This document shows positions 8,193-16,380 of a DNA stretch of 64,000 nucleotides, piece by piece. The first letter of the stretch is position 1. The number at the start of each line of letters is the position of its first letter. Source of the DNA: Oscillibacter faecalis_A (GTDB lineage: Bacteria; Bacillota; Clostridia; Oscillospirales; Oscillospiraceae); contig NZ_JARFXX010000001.1 in assembly GCF_029218125.1 (NCBI RefSeq), positions 1-64,000 on the forward strand, in the 5' to 3' direction. The notes under the pieces are model-generated. The model ran no database searches. It had not been told where the DNA came from and saw nothing but the letters and a program-made list of their open reading frames with translations. A program made the translations under genes and the position numbers.

Positions 8193-8429
8193 TCAAAGCA
8201 ATAGCGTCCGCCATTCCGCGCAGTCAAGCTGCCGCGCCGCCGCCAAGGCCCGCAGCGATTTCTCCGTTTCCGGCGGCGCCCGCCACGCCATGCCGCAGTC
8301 CGCGGTAAGCTCCCGGGGCGTGGGAATCAGACGGCCGGGAAGGCTTTGCTCCTTGCACAGGGCCTCCATGGCCATGGCCGCCGCTGTGGTGTGGAACGTC
8401 ACCACCAGCCAGAATATCCGCTCTCTCAT
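8193..8429 (-). CDS. DUF3343 protein, putative Se/S carrier
   Basis: 78 residues starting MRERIFWLVVTFHTTAAAMA, matching the small DUF3343 (putative Se/S carrier) family. It retains one conserved Cys in TADCGMAWR. It overlaps the stop of the cysteine desulfurase by an ATGA, so translation is coupled. Position at the end of the yedF-desulfurase unit supports a role in passing selenium or sulfur from the desulfurase to an acceptor (inference; family function is not proven). Confidence 0.85.
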   Translation of the reverse strand: MRERIFWLVVTFHTTAAAMAMEALCKEQSLPGRLIPTPRELTADCGMAWRAPPETEKSLRALAAARQLDCAEWRTLLL

Positions 8430-9559
8430 CTCGCTATCTCCCTGACAGCCCGGATGGCCGCGTCCGTTTCTTCTGCTGTATTGAACCAACCGAAGCTGAA
8501 GCGCACCGCGCCCTGTGTCTCCGTCCCCAACGCCCGGTGGAGCCGAGGGGCGCAGTGGGCGCCGGGCCGGGTGGCGATACCATAGACCTCGGAGAGCGTA
8601 TCCGACACCTCGCCGGAATCAAGGTCCCGGATATTCAGGGAAACCACCGCGGTCCGCGGCCCGGTAAAATCGCCGTAGACCGTGACGCCCGGTATACCGG
8701 ACACCCCCTCATAAAACCGGCGAGCCAGTGCGTCCTCATGGGCGCGGATGGTATCTATGCCGGTCTCCCGAAGAAAATCCAGCGCGGCGGAAAGTCCGGC
8801 AATGCCGTGGCCGTTCAGCGTCCCGGCCTCCAGCACTGTCGGCATCTGTGGCGGCTGGGTACTGCTGTAGGTCTGGACGCCGGTGCCCCCCACCTTCCAT
8901 GGACGGATGGCAACACCCTCCCGGACGCACAGCCCGCCGGTGCCCTGCGGTCCCATCAGGGATTTGTGCCCCGTAAAGCACAGAACGTCAATGTGCTGGG
9001 TCTCCATGTCGATAGGCAGGACGCCGGCGCTCTGGGAGGCGTCCACGATGAACAGCGCCCCCCGGCCATGGGCGATGGCACCGATACGGGCAATATCCAG
9101 CGCGTTCCCCGTAAGATTGGAGGCGTGGGTGCAGACCACCGCCCGCGTACCGGGGCGGACGCGCCGGGCAAGCTCGTCATAGCTGATCCGGCCCTGCCGG
9201 TCCGCTGGAACAAAGTCCAGCGTCACGCCCCGCTCCGCCTCAAGGCGGTACAGCGGCCGCAGGACGGAGTTATGCTCCAGATCCGTTGAGACCACATGAT
9301 CTCCTGGCCCTATCAGGCCATTGATGGCGATGTTCAGCGCCTCTGTGGAGTTGCAGGTAAAGGCCACATGATCCGCCCGGGGGCAGTGGAACAGCGCCGC
9401 CAGCTTTTCCCGGGCGGCGTAAATGGTCCGGGCAGCGGTGAGGCTCCCATCATGGGTCCCCCGGGCGCAGTTCCCCATGGAGTCCATGGCCGCCGCCACC
9501 GCCTCAATGACCCGGCGGGGCTTATGAAGGGTGGTGGCGGCATTATCAAGATAGATCAC
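8426..9559 (-). CDS. Cysteine desulfurase family protein
   Basis: 377-residue class V aminotransferase-fold, PLP-dependent enzyme that would release S (or Se) from cysteine or selenocysteine. The N-terminus MIYLDNAATTLHKP and the PLP lysine in CFTGHKSLMGPQGTGG are typical of this family. The start is a GTG that overlaps the yedF stop as GTGA. Context between yedF and a DUF3343 gene, with selD upstream, points to selenium mobilisation rather than general Fe-S assembly. Confidence 0.93.
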   Translation of the reverse strand: MIYLDNAATTLHKPRRVIEAVAAAMDSMGNCARGTHDGSLTAARTIYAAREKLAALFHCPRADHVAFTCNSTEALNIAINGLIGPGDHVVSTDLEHNSVLRPLYRLEAERGVTLDFVPADRQGRISYDELARRVRPGTRAVVCTHASNLTGNALDIARIGAIAHGRGALFIVDASQSAGVLPIDMETQHIDVLCFTGHKSLMGPQGTGGLCVREGVAIRPWKVGGTGVQTYSSTQPPQMPTVLEAGTLNGHGIAGLSAALDFLRETGIDTIRAHEDALARRFYEGVSGIPGVTVYGDFTGPRTAVVSLNIRDLDSGEVSDTLSEVYGIATRPGAHCAPRLHRALGTETQGAVRFSFGWFNTAEETDAAIRAVREIAR

Positions 9560-10161
9560 GGCTTGATGACCTTTCCGGCGGCAGAGAGCTTTTCCGCAAT
9601 GACGTACATATTCGTCACGCCGCCCACGGCCAGCGTTTCTTTCAGCTTGTAATAATCAAGGCACGTACCGCAGGTCAGAATCTCCACGCCCTGCGCCTCC
9701 ATGAACTTCAAATCCTCCAGGGAGTCGGAGCCGGAACAGGTGATGCGCGCACCGGTATTGTAAAAAAGGATGGTCTGCGGCAGAGAGGGAAGCTGACTTA
9801 CTGCGTATAAAAAGCCCTTCAGCAGTGTTTTCCCCAGCGCCTCCTCTCCGTCGCCCATCCGGTCGGAGCCAACGGCGATGACGGTATCCCCCCGCTGATC
9901 CGGCAGGCAGACCTCCGCGTCCGGCTCCGGCGTCACCGGCGCGGCAACGTCCATAGTGACCTCAAACCGCTTGTCCCCCAGCTTTTCCGCCCGGACCGGC
10001 AGATGGCAGCTCCCCGCCAGCTTTGTAAGATTCTGAACAGCCACCTCATTGTCCACCAGAACCACCAGCGTATCCGGCGTCTGCATCCCCTGAAGGGCCT
10101 GCCGGGCCATGACCACGGGAATCGGGCACTGCTTCCCCATTGCATCGACTGTCTGAGACAT
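9556..10161 (-). CDS. yedF: YedF-type selenium metabolism protein
   Basis: 201 residues. An N-terminal TusA/SirA-like domain carries the CPIP motif in MGKQCPIPVVMARQAL, whose Cys is the expected persulfide or selenide carrier. A second DsrE-like half contains ILFYNTGARITCSGSD and EILTCGTCLDYY. This two-domain architecture is that of sulfurtransferase-like YedF proteins linked with selD. A GTG three codons upstream overlaps AAGGAG, so the ATG giving MSQTVDAMGK is chosen. It heads a three-gene unit with its own promoter, separated from selD by a terminator. Confidence 0.9.
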   Translation of the reverse strand: MSQTVDAMGKQCPIPVVMARQALQGMQTPDTLVVLVDNEVAVQNLTKLAGSCHLPVRAEKLGDKRFEVTMDVAAPVTPEPDAEVCLPDQRGDTVIAVGSDRMGDGEEALGKTLLKGFLYAVSQLPSLPQTILFYNTGARITCSGSDSLEDLKFMEAQGVEILTCGTCLDYYKLKETLAVGGVTNMYVIAEKLSAAGKVIKP

Positions 10162-10195
10162 TACGCACACTCCTTACTTATCGTATTGCAACCCC

Positions 10196-10224
10196 AGTAT
10201 ACCATGCCGCTTCGTGATACACAA
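10196..10224 (-). promoter_or_regulatory. Promoter of the yedF unit
   Basis: TTGTGT and TATACT with 17-nt spacing on the minus strand, downstream of the selD terminator, so the three genes can be expressed independently of selD. Confidence 0.65.
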
Positions 10225-10225
10225 G

Positions 10226-10267
10226 AAAAAACAACGCCCCACGGTCATCCGCGAGGCGCTGTTTTTT
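10226..10267 (-). terminator. Terminator of selD
   Basis: Outer stem AAAAAACA/TGTTTTTT plus CGCC/GGCG and an inner CGG/CCG, followed by T residues on the minus strand. It overlaps the selD stop codon. Confidence 0.8.
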
Positions 10268-11306
10268 AAACGATCTCTACAGAATAGTCCTGCTTTGGCA
10301 GCACCGTGCCGATCACGGCGCTCTCCGGGCAGCAGGCGCGCAGATCCCGGGCCAGCGCCCCCGCCTCCTCCACCGGCAGAGCGACCAACAGCCCGCCGGA
10401 GGTCTGCGGGTCCGCAATCAGGTCCGCCAGCGCCTGCGGCACCGTATCCGCGACGGACAGCCGGGGCCGGACATACGCCATGTTCCGATAGGCTCCGGCG
10501 GGCAGTATGCCGCTTTCCGCCAGTTTCAGCGCCCCCGGCAGCAGCGGGATTCTCCTGCTGTACAGCCGGACTGTCACGCCGCTGCCCCGTGCCATTTCGT
10601 CGCTGTGACCCAGAAGGCCGAAGCCGGTGACGTCCGTGCAGGCGTGGATATGCGGGCAGGCGGTAATTCGCTCCGCCGCTGCCGCATTCAGCGTGGCCAT
10701 GGAGTGCAGCAGCCGCTCATACTGCTCCGGCGTCACCAAATCTCCTTTGGCGGCGGCAGTCAGCACGCCGGTGCCGATGGGCTTTGTAAGAATCAGCGCG
10801 TCCCCCGGCTGCGCGCCCACGTTCCGCAGCACCCTGTCTGGATGGACATACCCGGTGACGCAGAGGCCGTATTTCGGCTCGTGGTCTTGAATCGTGTGGC
10901 CCCCGGCAATGACGCAGCCCGCCTCCACCGCCTTCTGGTGTCCGCCCTCCAAAATGCGGCGGATAACCTCCTGCGGCAGCGAGCAGGGCACGCACAAAAG
11001 GTTCATGGCCACAGCAGGTCGCCCGCCCATGGCGTACACATCGCTGAGGGCGTTGGCGGCGGCGATCTGTCCGAACCAGAAGGGATCATCCACAATGGGC
11101 GTAAAGAAATCCACGGTATGAATGGCCGCGATCTTATCGGTAATGCGGTACACACAGGCATCGTCATTGGTGTCGAAGCCCACCAGCAAATTAGGGTCGC
11201 TGCCGTTCGGCAGGCCCTTGAGAATATCCGATAAGGTCCCCGGTCCCAGCTTGGCGGCGCAGCCGGAGGCTGCGGTCATCTGGGTCAGGCGAATCGCTGT
11301 ATCCAT
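10266..11306 (-). CDS. selD: Selenide, water dikinase
   Basis: 346 residues; makes selenophosphate from selenide and ATP. The active-site region SGCAAKLGPGTL has Cys (not selenocysteine) at the catalytic position and the essential Lys. AIRS-type ATP-binding features follow, including VGFDTNDDACVYR and VTGFGLLGHSDEMA. A GTG two codons upstream overlaps GAGGAG, so the ATG giving MDTAIRLTQ is chosen. It is divergent from the PfkB kinase gene. SelA and SelB are not in this window, so the final use (selenoproteins, tRNA or molybdenum-enzyme cofactor) is open. Confidence 0.96.
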   Translation of the reverse strand: MDTAIRLTQMTAASGCAAKLGPGTLSDILKGLPNGSDPNLLVGFDTNDDACVYRITDKIAAIHTVDFFTPIVDDPFWFGQIAAANALSDVYAMGGRPAVAMNLLCVPCSLPQEVIRRILEGGHQKAVEAGCVIAGGHTIQDHEPKYGLCVTGYVHPDRVLRNVGAQPGDALILTKPIGTGVLTAAAKGDLVTPEQYERLLHSMATLNAAAAERITACPHIHACTDVTGFGLLGHSDEMARGSGVTVRLYSRRIPLLPGALKLAESGILPAGAYRNMAYVRPRLSVADTVPQALADLIADPQTSGGLLVALPVEEAGALARDLRACCPESAVIGTVLPKQDYSVEIV

Positions 11307-11360
11307 CGTCACTCCTCTTTCCGTTCCGCCGGCGCAGAGCGCCCGTCGGTTGATACCCGC

Positions 11361-11389
11361 ATTGTACCATGTCCGGCCGGGCTTGGCAA
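11361..11389 (-). promoter_or_regulatory. Promoter of selD
   Basis: TTGCCA and TACAAT with 17-nt spacing on the minus strand; back to back with the kinase promoter. Confidence 0.7.
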
Positions 11390-11403
11390 TTCCCTTTGCC
11401 CTC

Positions 11404-11432
11404 TGGACTTTTTCGGTGTGCCATGGTAGAAT
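11404..11432 (+). promoter_or_regulatory. Promoter of the PfkB kinase unit
   Basis: TGGACT and TAGAAT with 17-nt spacing, about 35 nt upstream of the kinase start. Confidence 0.6.
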
Positions 11433-11465
11433 GTGGACACATTTTGTATTTTAGGAGAGCAGAGC

Positions 11466-12422
11466 ATGGGTATTGTGGTTTTAGGCGCGGTTTTTGTGGA
11501 CATCAAGGGGTATCCCTCCGATCTCTATATCCCCGGCGGACGGAACTCCGGCCGGGTGGAGGTGGTCCACGGCGGCGTCAGCCGCAATCTGGCGGAGGAC
11601 ATTGCCAACGTGGAGCTGCGCCCCACCTTTGTCAGTCTCGTGGACGATACCGGCACCGGGGCGGACGTTGTCCGCAAGCTGAGAGCTCACAAGGTCAACA
11701 CCGACTATATCCGCACCGTACCGGACGGAATGGGAACCTGGCTGGCGGTATTCGATAACGGCGGCGATGTGGCCGCGTCCATTTCCAAGCGCCCCGACCT
11801 CTCCCCGATTCTGGATATTTTAGAGGAACAGGGGGATGAAATCTTCCGGGACGCCGACAGCATCGCGCTGGAGATTGACATGGATAAAGAAATCGTGAAG
11901 CGGGTCTTTGCCTTTGCGGAAAAATATCATAAGCCGGTGTTTGCCGTGGTCTCCAACATGAGCATTGCCGTGGAACGGCGGGACTTTCTGCGCTCCTGCG
12001 CCTGCTTTGTGTGCAACCAGCAGGAGGCGGGTATTCTGTTTTCCGAGGATTACGAGGGCAAAACGCCCGCAGAGCTGGAGACTGTTCTATCCCACCACGT
12101 TCAGGCGGCGGCGCTGCCGGGCATAGTGGTGACCATGGGCGAGCAGGGGGCTGTTTACGCCACGCTGGACGGGGAGCGCGGCTGGTGCCCCGCAAAGCGG
12201 GTGGATGTAAAGGACACCACCGGCGCGGGAGACGCCTTCTTCGCCGGTGTCACCATGGGGCTGACCTACGGCAAGACGCTGGCGGAGTCCTGCACCATCG
12301 GCGCCCGACTGGCAGCCTCCGTTATCTGCACCTCGGAAAATGTGTGCCCCCGCTTTTTGCCCAGTGAATTTGGCCTGAAGGCCCCGGACAGCGATGACGG
12401 TCAGTTGGCGCTGGAGCTGTGA
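11466..12422 (+). CDS. PfkB family carbohydrate/nucleoside kinase
   Basis: 318 residues, ribokinase fold. The N-terminal substrate region HGGVSRNLAEDIAN resembles the GG-RN-AE motif of pseudouridine kinases, and the C-terminal ATP/anion-hole motif is DTTGAGDAFFAG with the catalytic Asp. Substrate is therefore a sugar or nucleoside, pseudouridine being the best guess (inference). The ATG giving MGIVVLGAVF follows TTAGGAG by about 8 nt. The gene is first in a short unit with the TfoX-like and acetyltransferase genes, which follow with gaps of 7 and 2 nt. Confidence 0.87.
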   Translation: MGIVVLGAVFVDIKGYPSDLYIPGGRNSGRVEVVHGGVSRNLAEDIANVELRPTFVSLVDDTGTGADVVRKLRAHKVNTDYIRTVPDGMGTWLAVFDNGGDVAASISKRPDLSPILDILEEQGDEIFRDADSIALEIDMDKEIVKRVFAFAEKYHKPVFAVVSNMSIAVERRDFLRSCACFVCNQQEAGILFSEDYEGKTPAELETVLSHHVQAAALPGIVVTMGEQGAVYATLDGERGWCPAKRVDVKDTTGAGDAFFAGVTMGLTYGKTLAESCTIGARLAASVICTSENVCPRFLPSEFGLKAPDSDDGQLALEL

Positions 12423-12429
12423 GGCGGAT

Positions 12430-12750
12430 ATGGCGACCACGAAGGACTACCTTGATTATGTGCTGGAGCGGCTGCCGGAGCCGGAGGCCGCCCGCTGTCG
12501 GAAAATGTTCGGCGAATACATGGTCTATCTCAATGACCGGCCAGTGCTGCTGGTCTGCGACAACACGGTATTTGTCAAAAGGCTGCCGGAACTGGCCGAT
12601 TTGATGAAAAGCGCTCCCACCGGCGTCCCCTACTCCGGCTCCAAGGAGCACTATATTCTGGATATGGACGATACAGAGCGGGCTGCGGCGGTACTGGCGG
12701 TGCTGGAGCGTGTCACGCCGCTGCCGAAGCCCCGAAAAAAGAAAGGATAA
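12430..12750 (+). CDS. TfoX/Sxy N-terminal domain protein
   Basis: 106 residues. The stretch RCRKMFGEYMVYLNDRPV is characteristic of the TfoX N-terminal domain family. It lacks the C-terminal domain of competence regulators such as Sxy, so a competence role is not implied. It sits 7 nt after the kinase stop and 2 nt before the acetyltransferase start, implying co-transcription. Function unknown; ends in a lysine-rich tail (PRKKKG). Confidence 0.82.
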   Translation: MATTKDYLDYVLERLPEPEAARCRKMFGEYMVYLNDRPVLLVCDNTVFVKRLPELADLMKSAPTGVPYSGSKEHYILDMDDTERAAAVLAVLERVTPLPKPRKKKG

Positions 12751-12752
12751 CC

Positions 12753-13244
12753 ATGGAAATCAAACTTGGAAGCGTAAATGACGCAAAGGCCGTGGCGGCT
12801 GTGGAGGCGGCGTGCTTCCCCGCGGCGGAGGCTGCCACAGAAACGGAGCTGACGGACCGGCTGCGCCATTACGGCAGCCACTTCTGGCTCATGTGGGATG
12901 GAGAAAAACTGGCAGGCTTTGTGGACGGAATGGTGACAAATCAGGCAGACCTCACCGATGAACTGTACGCGCAGGCGGCGCTGCACGATGAGAGTGGCGC
13001 GTGGCAGATGATCTTCGGTGTGAACACGCTCCCCGCCTGCCGGCGGCAGGGCATTGCGGAGACGCTGCTGCGCCGCGCCATTGCGGACGCCCGGGCGCAG
13101 GGCCGCCGGGGGCTGGTGCTGACCTGCAAGGAGCACCTGCTGCACTATTACGCCAAGCTGGGCTTTGTGAATGAGGGCGTTTCCAGCTCCGTTCACGGCG
13201 GCGCGGTGTGGTATCAGATGCGGCTGACCTTTGAAAACGGCTAA
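12753..13244 (+). CDS. GNAT family N-acetyltransferase
   Basis: 163 residues. The acetyl-CoA binding motif is seen in PACRRQGIAETLLRRAI and the C-terminal GNAT motif in HYYAKLGFVNEGV. Substrate unknown. Last gene of the kinase unit, followed by a hairpin terminator. Confidence 0.88.
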   Translation: MEIKLGSVNDAKAVAAVEAACFPAAEAATETELTDRLRHYGSHFWLMWDGEKLAGFVDGMVTNQADLTDELYAQAALHDESGAWQMIFGVNTLPACRRQGIAETLLRRAIADARAQGRRGLVLTCKEHLLHYYAKLGFVNEGVSSSVHGGAVWYQMRLTFENG

Positions 13245-13267
13245 ACCCTTGCGTACAAAAAAAGAAG

Positions 13268-13302
13268 GTCCATGCGGTAAAACCGCATGGACTTTCCTTT
13301 TT
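13268..13302. terminator. Bidirectional terminator
   Basis: Perfect stem GTCCATGCGG/CCGCATGGAC with a TAAAA loop, T-rich on the plus side and preceded by an A-run that serves the minus-strand queT. Confidence 0.88.
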
Positions 13303-13326
13303 CATTTTCCGCACACCAACAGCCTT

Positions 13327-13839
13327 TCAGCCCCGGACGGTCAGCCGCCCCCGCAGCGCGGGAACACGGGGCAGAATAGCCAGCAGCAGCATTCCCAGCA
13401 CGTAGCACGCGATGGCCTCGCCGATACCGACTGTCACGGCGTTATAGGCAAAGGCAGCGCCAAAGCCGGGCCCGAAGCCCGCCTCGTACCACGCGATCAT
13501 AGCGCCGATGATCACAGCGTTGCAGATGACCGGTGGCAGGGGCGCCAGCCATTTGTTCGGCATCTTCGCTGTCCACAGTGCGGCCAAGAGCGTTGCCATG
13601 GAGCCGAGGATGATATCCAGCGGCCCCACCGTGCTCATGAGGTTCGTGACAAGGCACCCTACAAACAGGCCCGGGACCGCCTCCGGCAAAAAGAACGGCA
13701 GGACCGTCAGCGCCTCGGAAAAGCGGCACTGAATCGCACCGTATGTCAGTCCGAACACAGAGGACATCAGGCTCATCACCGTATACAGCGCGGCGATGAT
13801 GGCAGCGGTTGCAAGCTGCCGGGAAGACCATTTGGACAT
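13327..13839 (-). CDS. queT: QueT family queuosine-precursor transporter
   Basis: 170 residues, 5-6 hydrophobic segments, substrate-binding (S) component of an ECF transporter for queuosine precursor. QueT-like features include YTVMSLMSSVFGLTYGAIQ, RFSEALTVLPFF and VGCLVTNLMS. No ECF ATPase genes lie nearby, as expected for group II ECF transporters that share a common energising module. Expressed alone from an upstream promoter through a roughly 100-nt structured leader. Confidence 0.88.
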   Translation of the reverse strand: MSKWSSRQLATAAIIAALYTVMSLMSSVFGLTYGAIQCRFSEALTVLPFFLPEAVPGLFVGCLVTNLMSTVGPLDIILGSMATLLAALWTAKMPNKWLAPLPPVICNAVIIGAMIAWYEAGFGPGFGAAFAYNAVTVGIGEAIACYVLGMLLLAILPRVPALRGRLTVRG

Positions 13840-13840
13840 A

Positions 13841-13939
13841 AAAAAACCTCCATTTTTTTGTTTAGAGAACGGAGCCTCTATCCTGAGGCCCGAACGAACG
13901 CCCGGTCAAGGCGCTTGGACAGGGAGATGGCACCTGTCG
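13841..13939 (-). promoter_or_regulatory. Structured leader of queT, candidate preQ1-responsive element
   Basis: On the minus strand the leader can form GACAGG/CCTGTC and, nearer the gene, two mutually exclusive folds: GCCTC/GAGGC, or AGAGG/TCTCT with the loop CTCC able to pair with GGAG of the ribosome site across an A-rich tail. The second fold resembles the H-type pseudoknot of preQ1-I riboswitches, though its loop is shorter than in known examples. Assignment as a preQ1 switch rests mostly on the queT context. Confidence 0.4.
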
Positions 13940-13945
13940 GGGGAG

Positions 13946-13974
13946 AGTATACCACAGCGGCGCTCAGAATGCAA
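13946..13974 (-). promoter_or_regulatory. Promoter of queT
   Basis: TTGCAT and TATACT with 17-nt spacing on the minus strand. Confidence 0.65.
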
Positions 13975-14029
13975 TACCTGTTTTCGGGGCAAATTTACAG
14001 AAACTTCATCATTTGGCGGCGGCTTGTCC

Positions 14030-14058
14030 TTGTGATTGCCGGGGCTTTGTGCTATACT
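14030..14058 (+). promoter_or_regulatory. Promoter of ftsH
   Basis: TTGTGA and TATACT with 17-nt spacing, about 32 nt before the ftsH start. Confidence 0.68.
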
Positions 14059-14090
14059 GTTGTGTGGTACATACTCGAAAGGAGCTCCTC

Positions 14091-16316
14091 ATGGATCAGA
14101 ACGATAAAAATAACAAAAACCGCCGCGGACGCAACAGCAATCTTGCCGGAGCGGCAAAGCTGGTGGCGTGGGCGCTGGCGCTGACGGTGGTCTTCTACTG
14201 CACCAACAGCTACATGGGCACCGCCGGAAAGCAGGCTTCCAGCATCAATATCAAATACAGCGACTTTGTCGCCATGACGGAGGCGCGGCAGGTGGAGGAC
14301 GTCACCGTGGATTCCTCCGAGGGCCTTTTGTATATCACCCCGGCGGATGGCTACGTCTATACGGACGAGGACGGTACGGCCTACACAAAATCCACGGATA
14401 AGGATGGAAAGACCGTCTATACCTATACGGATTCTGACGGAAAGCCGCAAACGGCGGCGCTGCGGCTCTTTACGGTGAAAATGGAGAGCAATGACACGCT
14501 GGTGGAGCGGATGCACGAGGCCGGAAAAACGGATTATGACACCAAGTACGAGCCTCAGATGAGCCCGTTGCTGGTGTTTGCCATCAATTTCATCCTGCCC
14601 TTTGTGTTCATCATGCTGATGTTCTCCCTCATCATGCGAATCATGTCCAAAAAGGGCATGGGCGGCATGGGCGGAATCGGCGGCGTAGGCAAGGCCAACG
14701 CCAAGGTCTACATGGAAAAACAGACCGGCGTCACCTTTGCCGATGTGGCCGGACAGGACGAAGCCAAGGAATCCCTGACGGAGATCATCGACTTTCTCCA
14801 CAATCCCAAAAAGTATACCGACATCGGAGCCAAGCTCCCCAAGGGCGCGCTGCTGGTGGGCCCACCGGGCACCGGTAAGACATTGCTTGCCAAGGCTGTG
14901 GCCGGTGAGGCCAATGTGCCGTTTTTCTCCATCTCCGGCTCCGACTTTGTGGAGATGTTCGTGGGCGTGGGCGCCTCCCGTGTCCGCGACCTCTTTAAAG
15001 AGGCCAGCAAGGTAGCTCCCTGCATCGTGTTTATCGACGAGATCGACACCATCGGCAAATCCCGTGACTCCGGCCGCTTCGGCGGCAATGACGAGCGGGA
15101 GCAGACGCTGAACCAGCTCTTGGCCGAGATGGACGGTTTTGACCCCACCAAGGGCATCATCCTGCTGGCTGCCACCAACCGGCCCGAGGTGCTGGATCAG
15201 GCTCTGCTGCGGCCCGGCCGGTTCGACCGCCGCATCATCATCGACCGGCCCAATCTGGCAGGCCGCCTTGCAACGCTGCAGGTCCACACCCGGAACATCA
15301 AGCTGGCTGAGGACGTCAACTTGAAGAAGGTAGCGCTGGCCACCGCCGGCTGCGTGGGCGCCGACCTTGCCAACCTTGTCAACGAGGCAGCCCTCCGGGC
15401 TGTCCGCAAGGGCCGCAAGCTGGTCACGCAGGAGGACCTGCTGGCCGCCTTCGAGTTGGTCATTGCCGGTACGGAGAAAAAGGGCAGCGTCCTGACGGAA
15501 TTTGAGAAAAAGCTGGTGGCCTATCATGAGGTGGGTCACGCCATGGTGGCCTACAAGCAGAAGAATACCGAGCCGGTGCAGAAGATCACCATTGTCCCCC
15601 ACACGCAGGGGGCGCTGGGCTACACGCTGCTGATGCCGGAGGAGGATAAGACGGAGCTTCGCACCCGGGACGAGCTGATGGCAAAGATCGCGGTCTCCAT
15701 GGGCGGTCGTGCCGCCGAGGAAGTAGTGCTGAACACCATGACCAACGGCGCCTCGCAGGATATTCAGGAGGCCACGGGCATTGCCCGGAACATGGTGGCC
15801 ATGTTCGGCATGAGCGATGAATTCGGCATGATGGCGCTGGCCTCCCGCCGCAGCCAGTATCTTGACGGCGGCTACGGTCTGGACTGTGCGCAGGATACTG
15901 CCGCCGCCATGGATAAGGCGGTGAAGGACATTCTGGACAAGTGCTATGTCGACGCCGTGAGCATCATCAAGGAAAACCGGGCCGACATGGACAAGGTAGT
16001 GGCCTATCTTCTGGAGAAGGAGACCATCACCGGTGCCGAAATGGTAGCCATTATCGAGGGCCGGGACCCCTCCACGGTGGAGGACGCCTATGCCTCCACG
16101 CTGGCCCATGAGCAGGGCTTCCGCCCCTCTCAGCCGGAGGTCATTGAGCCCGCCGCGAAAAAGGTGCACATGATCTCCGAGAAAATCGAGGCCCCGGAGG
16201 CTTCCCCCGACCCTGAGAAGAAGGCCAACAGCGCAGACAACGCCACCCAGCCGGAAGCGGAGGGTGGCAAGCCCGCCGAGCCGAAGCCGGACACCGATTC
16301 CGAAGCATCCGAATAA
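14091..16316 (+). CDS. ftsH: ATP-dependent zinc metalloprotease FtsH
   Basis: 741 residues, membrane-anchored AAA+ protease for quality control of membrane proteins. Order: TM1 (about 23-40), extracytoplasmic domain, TM2 (about 159-185), Walker A GPPGTGKT (about 257), Walker B CIVFIDEID (about 310), second region of homology ATNRPEVLDQALLRPGRFDR, zinc site HEVGH (about 478). A C-terminal extension of about 70 residues is rich in Glu, Pro, Ala and Lys and looks disordered. The extracytoplasmic domain holds a repetitive Tyr/Asp/Gly stretch (YTDEDGTAYTKS, VYTYTDSDGKPQ) not typical of FtsH. AAAGGAG precedes the chosen ATG. Confidence 0.97.
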   Translation: MDQNDKNNKNRRGRNSNLAGAAKLVAWALALTVVFYCTNSYMGTAGKQASSINIKYSDFVAMTEARQVEDVTVDSSEGLLYITPADGYVYTDEDGTAYTKSTDKDGKTVYTYTDSDGKPQTAALRLFTVKMESNDTLVERMHEAGKTDYDTKYEPQMSPLLVFAINFILPFVFIMLMFSLIMRIMSKKGMGGMGGIGGVGKANAKVYMEKQTGVTFADVAGQDEAKESLTEIIDFLHNPKKYTDIGAKLPKGALLVGPPGTGKTLLAKAVAGEANVPFFSISGSDFVEMFVGVGASRVRDLFKEASKVAPCIVFIDEIDTIGKSRDSGRFGGNDEREQTLNQLLAEMDGFDPTKGIILLAATNRPEVLDQALLRPGRFDRRIIIDRPNLAGRLATLQVHTRNIKLAEDVNLKKVALATAGCVGADLANLVNEAALRAVRKGRKLVTQEDLLAAFELVIAGTEKKGSVLTEFEKKLVAYHEVGHAMVAYKQKNTEPVQKITIVPHTQGALGYTLLMPEEDKTELRTRDELMAKIAVSMGGRAAEEVVLNTMTNGASQDIQEATGIARNMVAMFGMSDEFGMMALASRRSQYLDGGYGLDCAQDTAAAMDKAVKDILDKCYVDAVSIIKENRADMDKVVAYLLEKETITGAEMVAIIEGRDPSTVEDAYASTLAHEQGFRPSQPEVIEPAAKKVHMISEKIEAPEASPDPEKKANSADNATQPEAEGGKPAEPKPDTDSEASE

Positions 16317-16320
16317 CCGC

Positions 16321-16350
16321 ACAGGCGCACGAAATCGTGCGCCTGTTTTA
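16321..16350 (+). terminator. Terminator of ftsH
   Basis: Perfect 11-bp stem ACAGGCGCACG/CGTGCGCCTGT with an AAAT loop followed by TTTT. Confidence 0.82.
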
Positions 16351-16380
16351 AAAAACATAACTCTGAAAGGAGCGCTTTTT

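Noticed and set aside
10266..11306. Selenocysteine-containing SelD
   Set aside because: The catalytic position is encoded as Cys and no in-frame TGA occurs.
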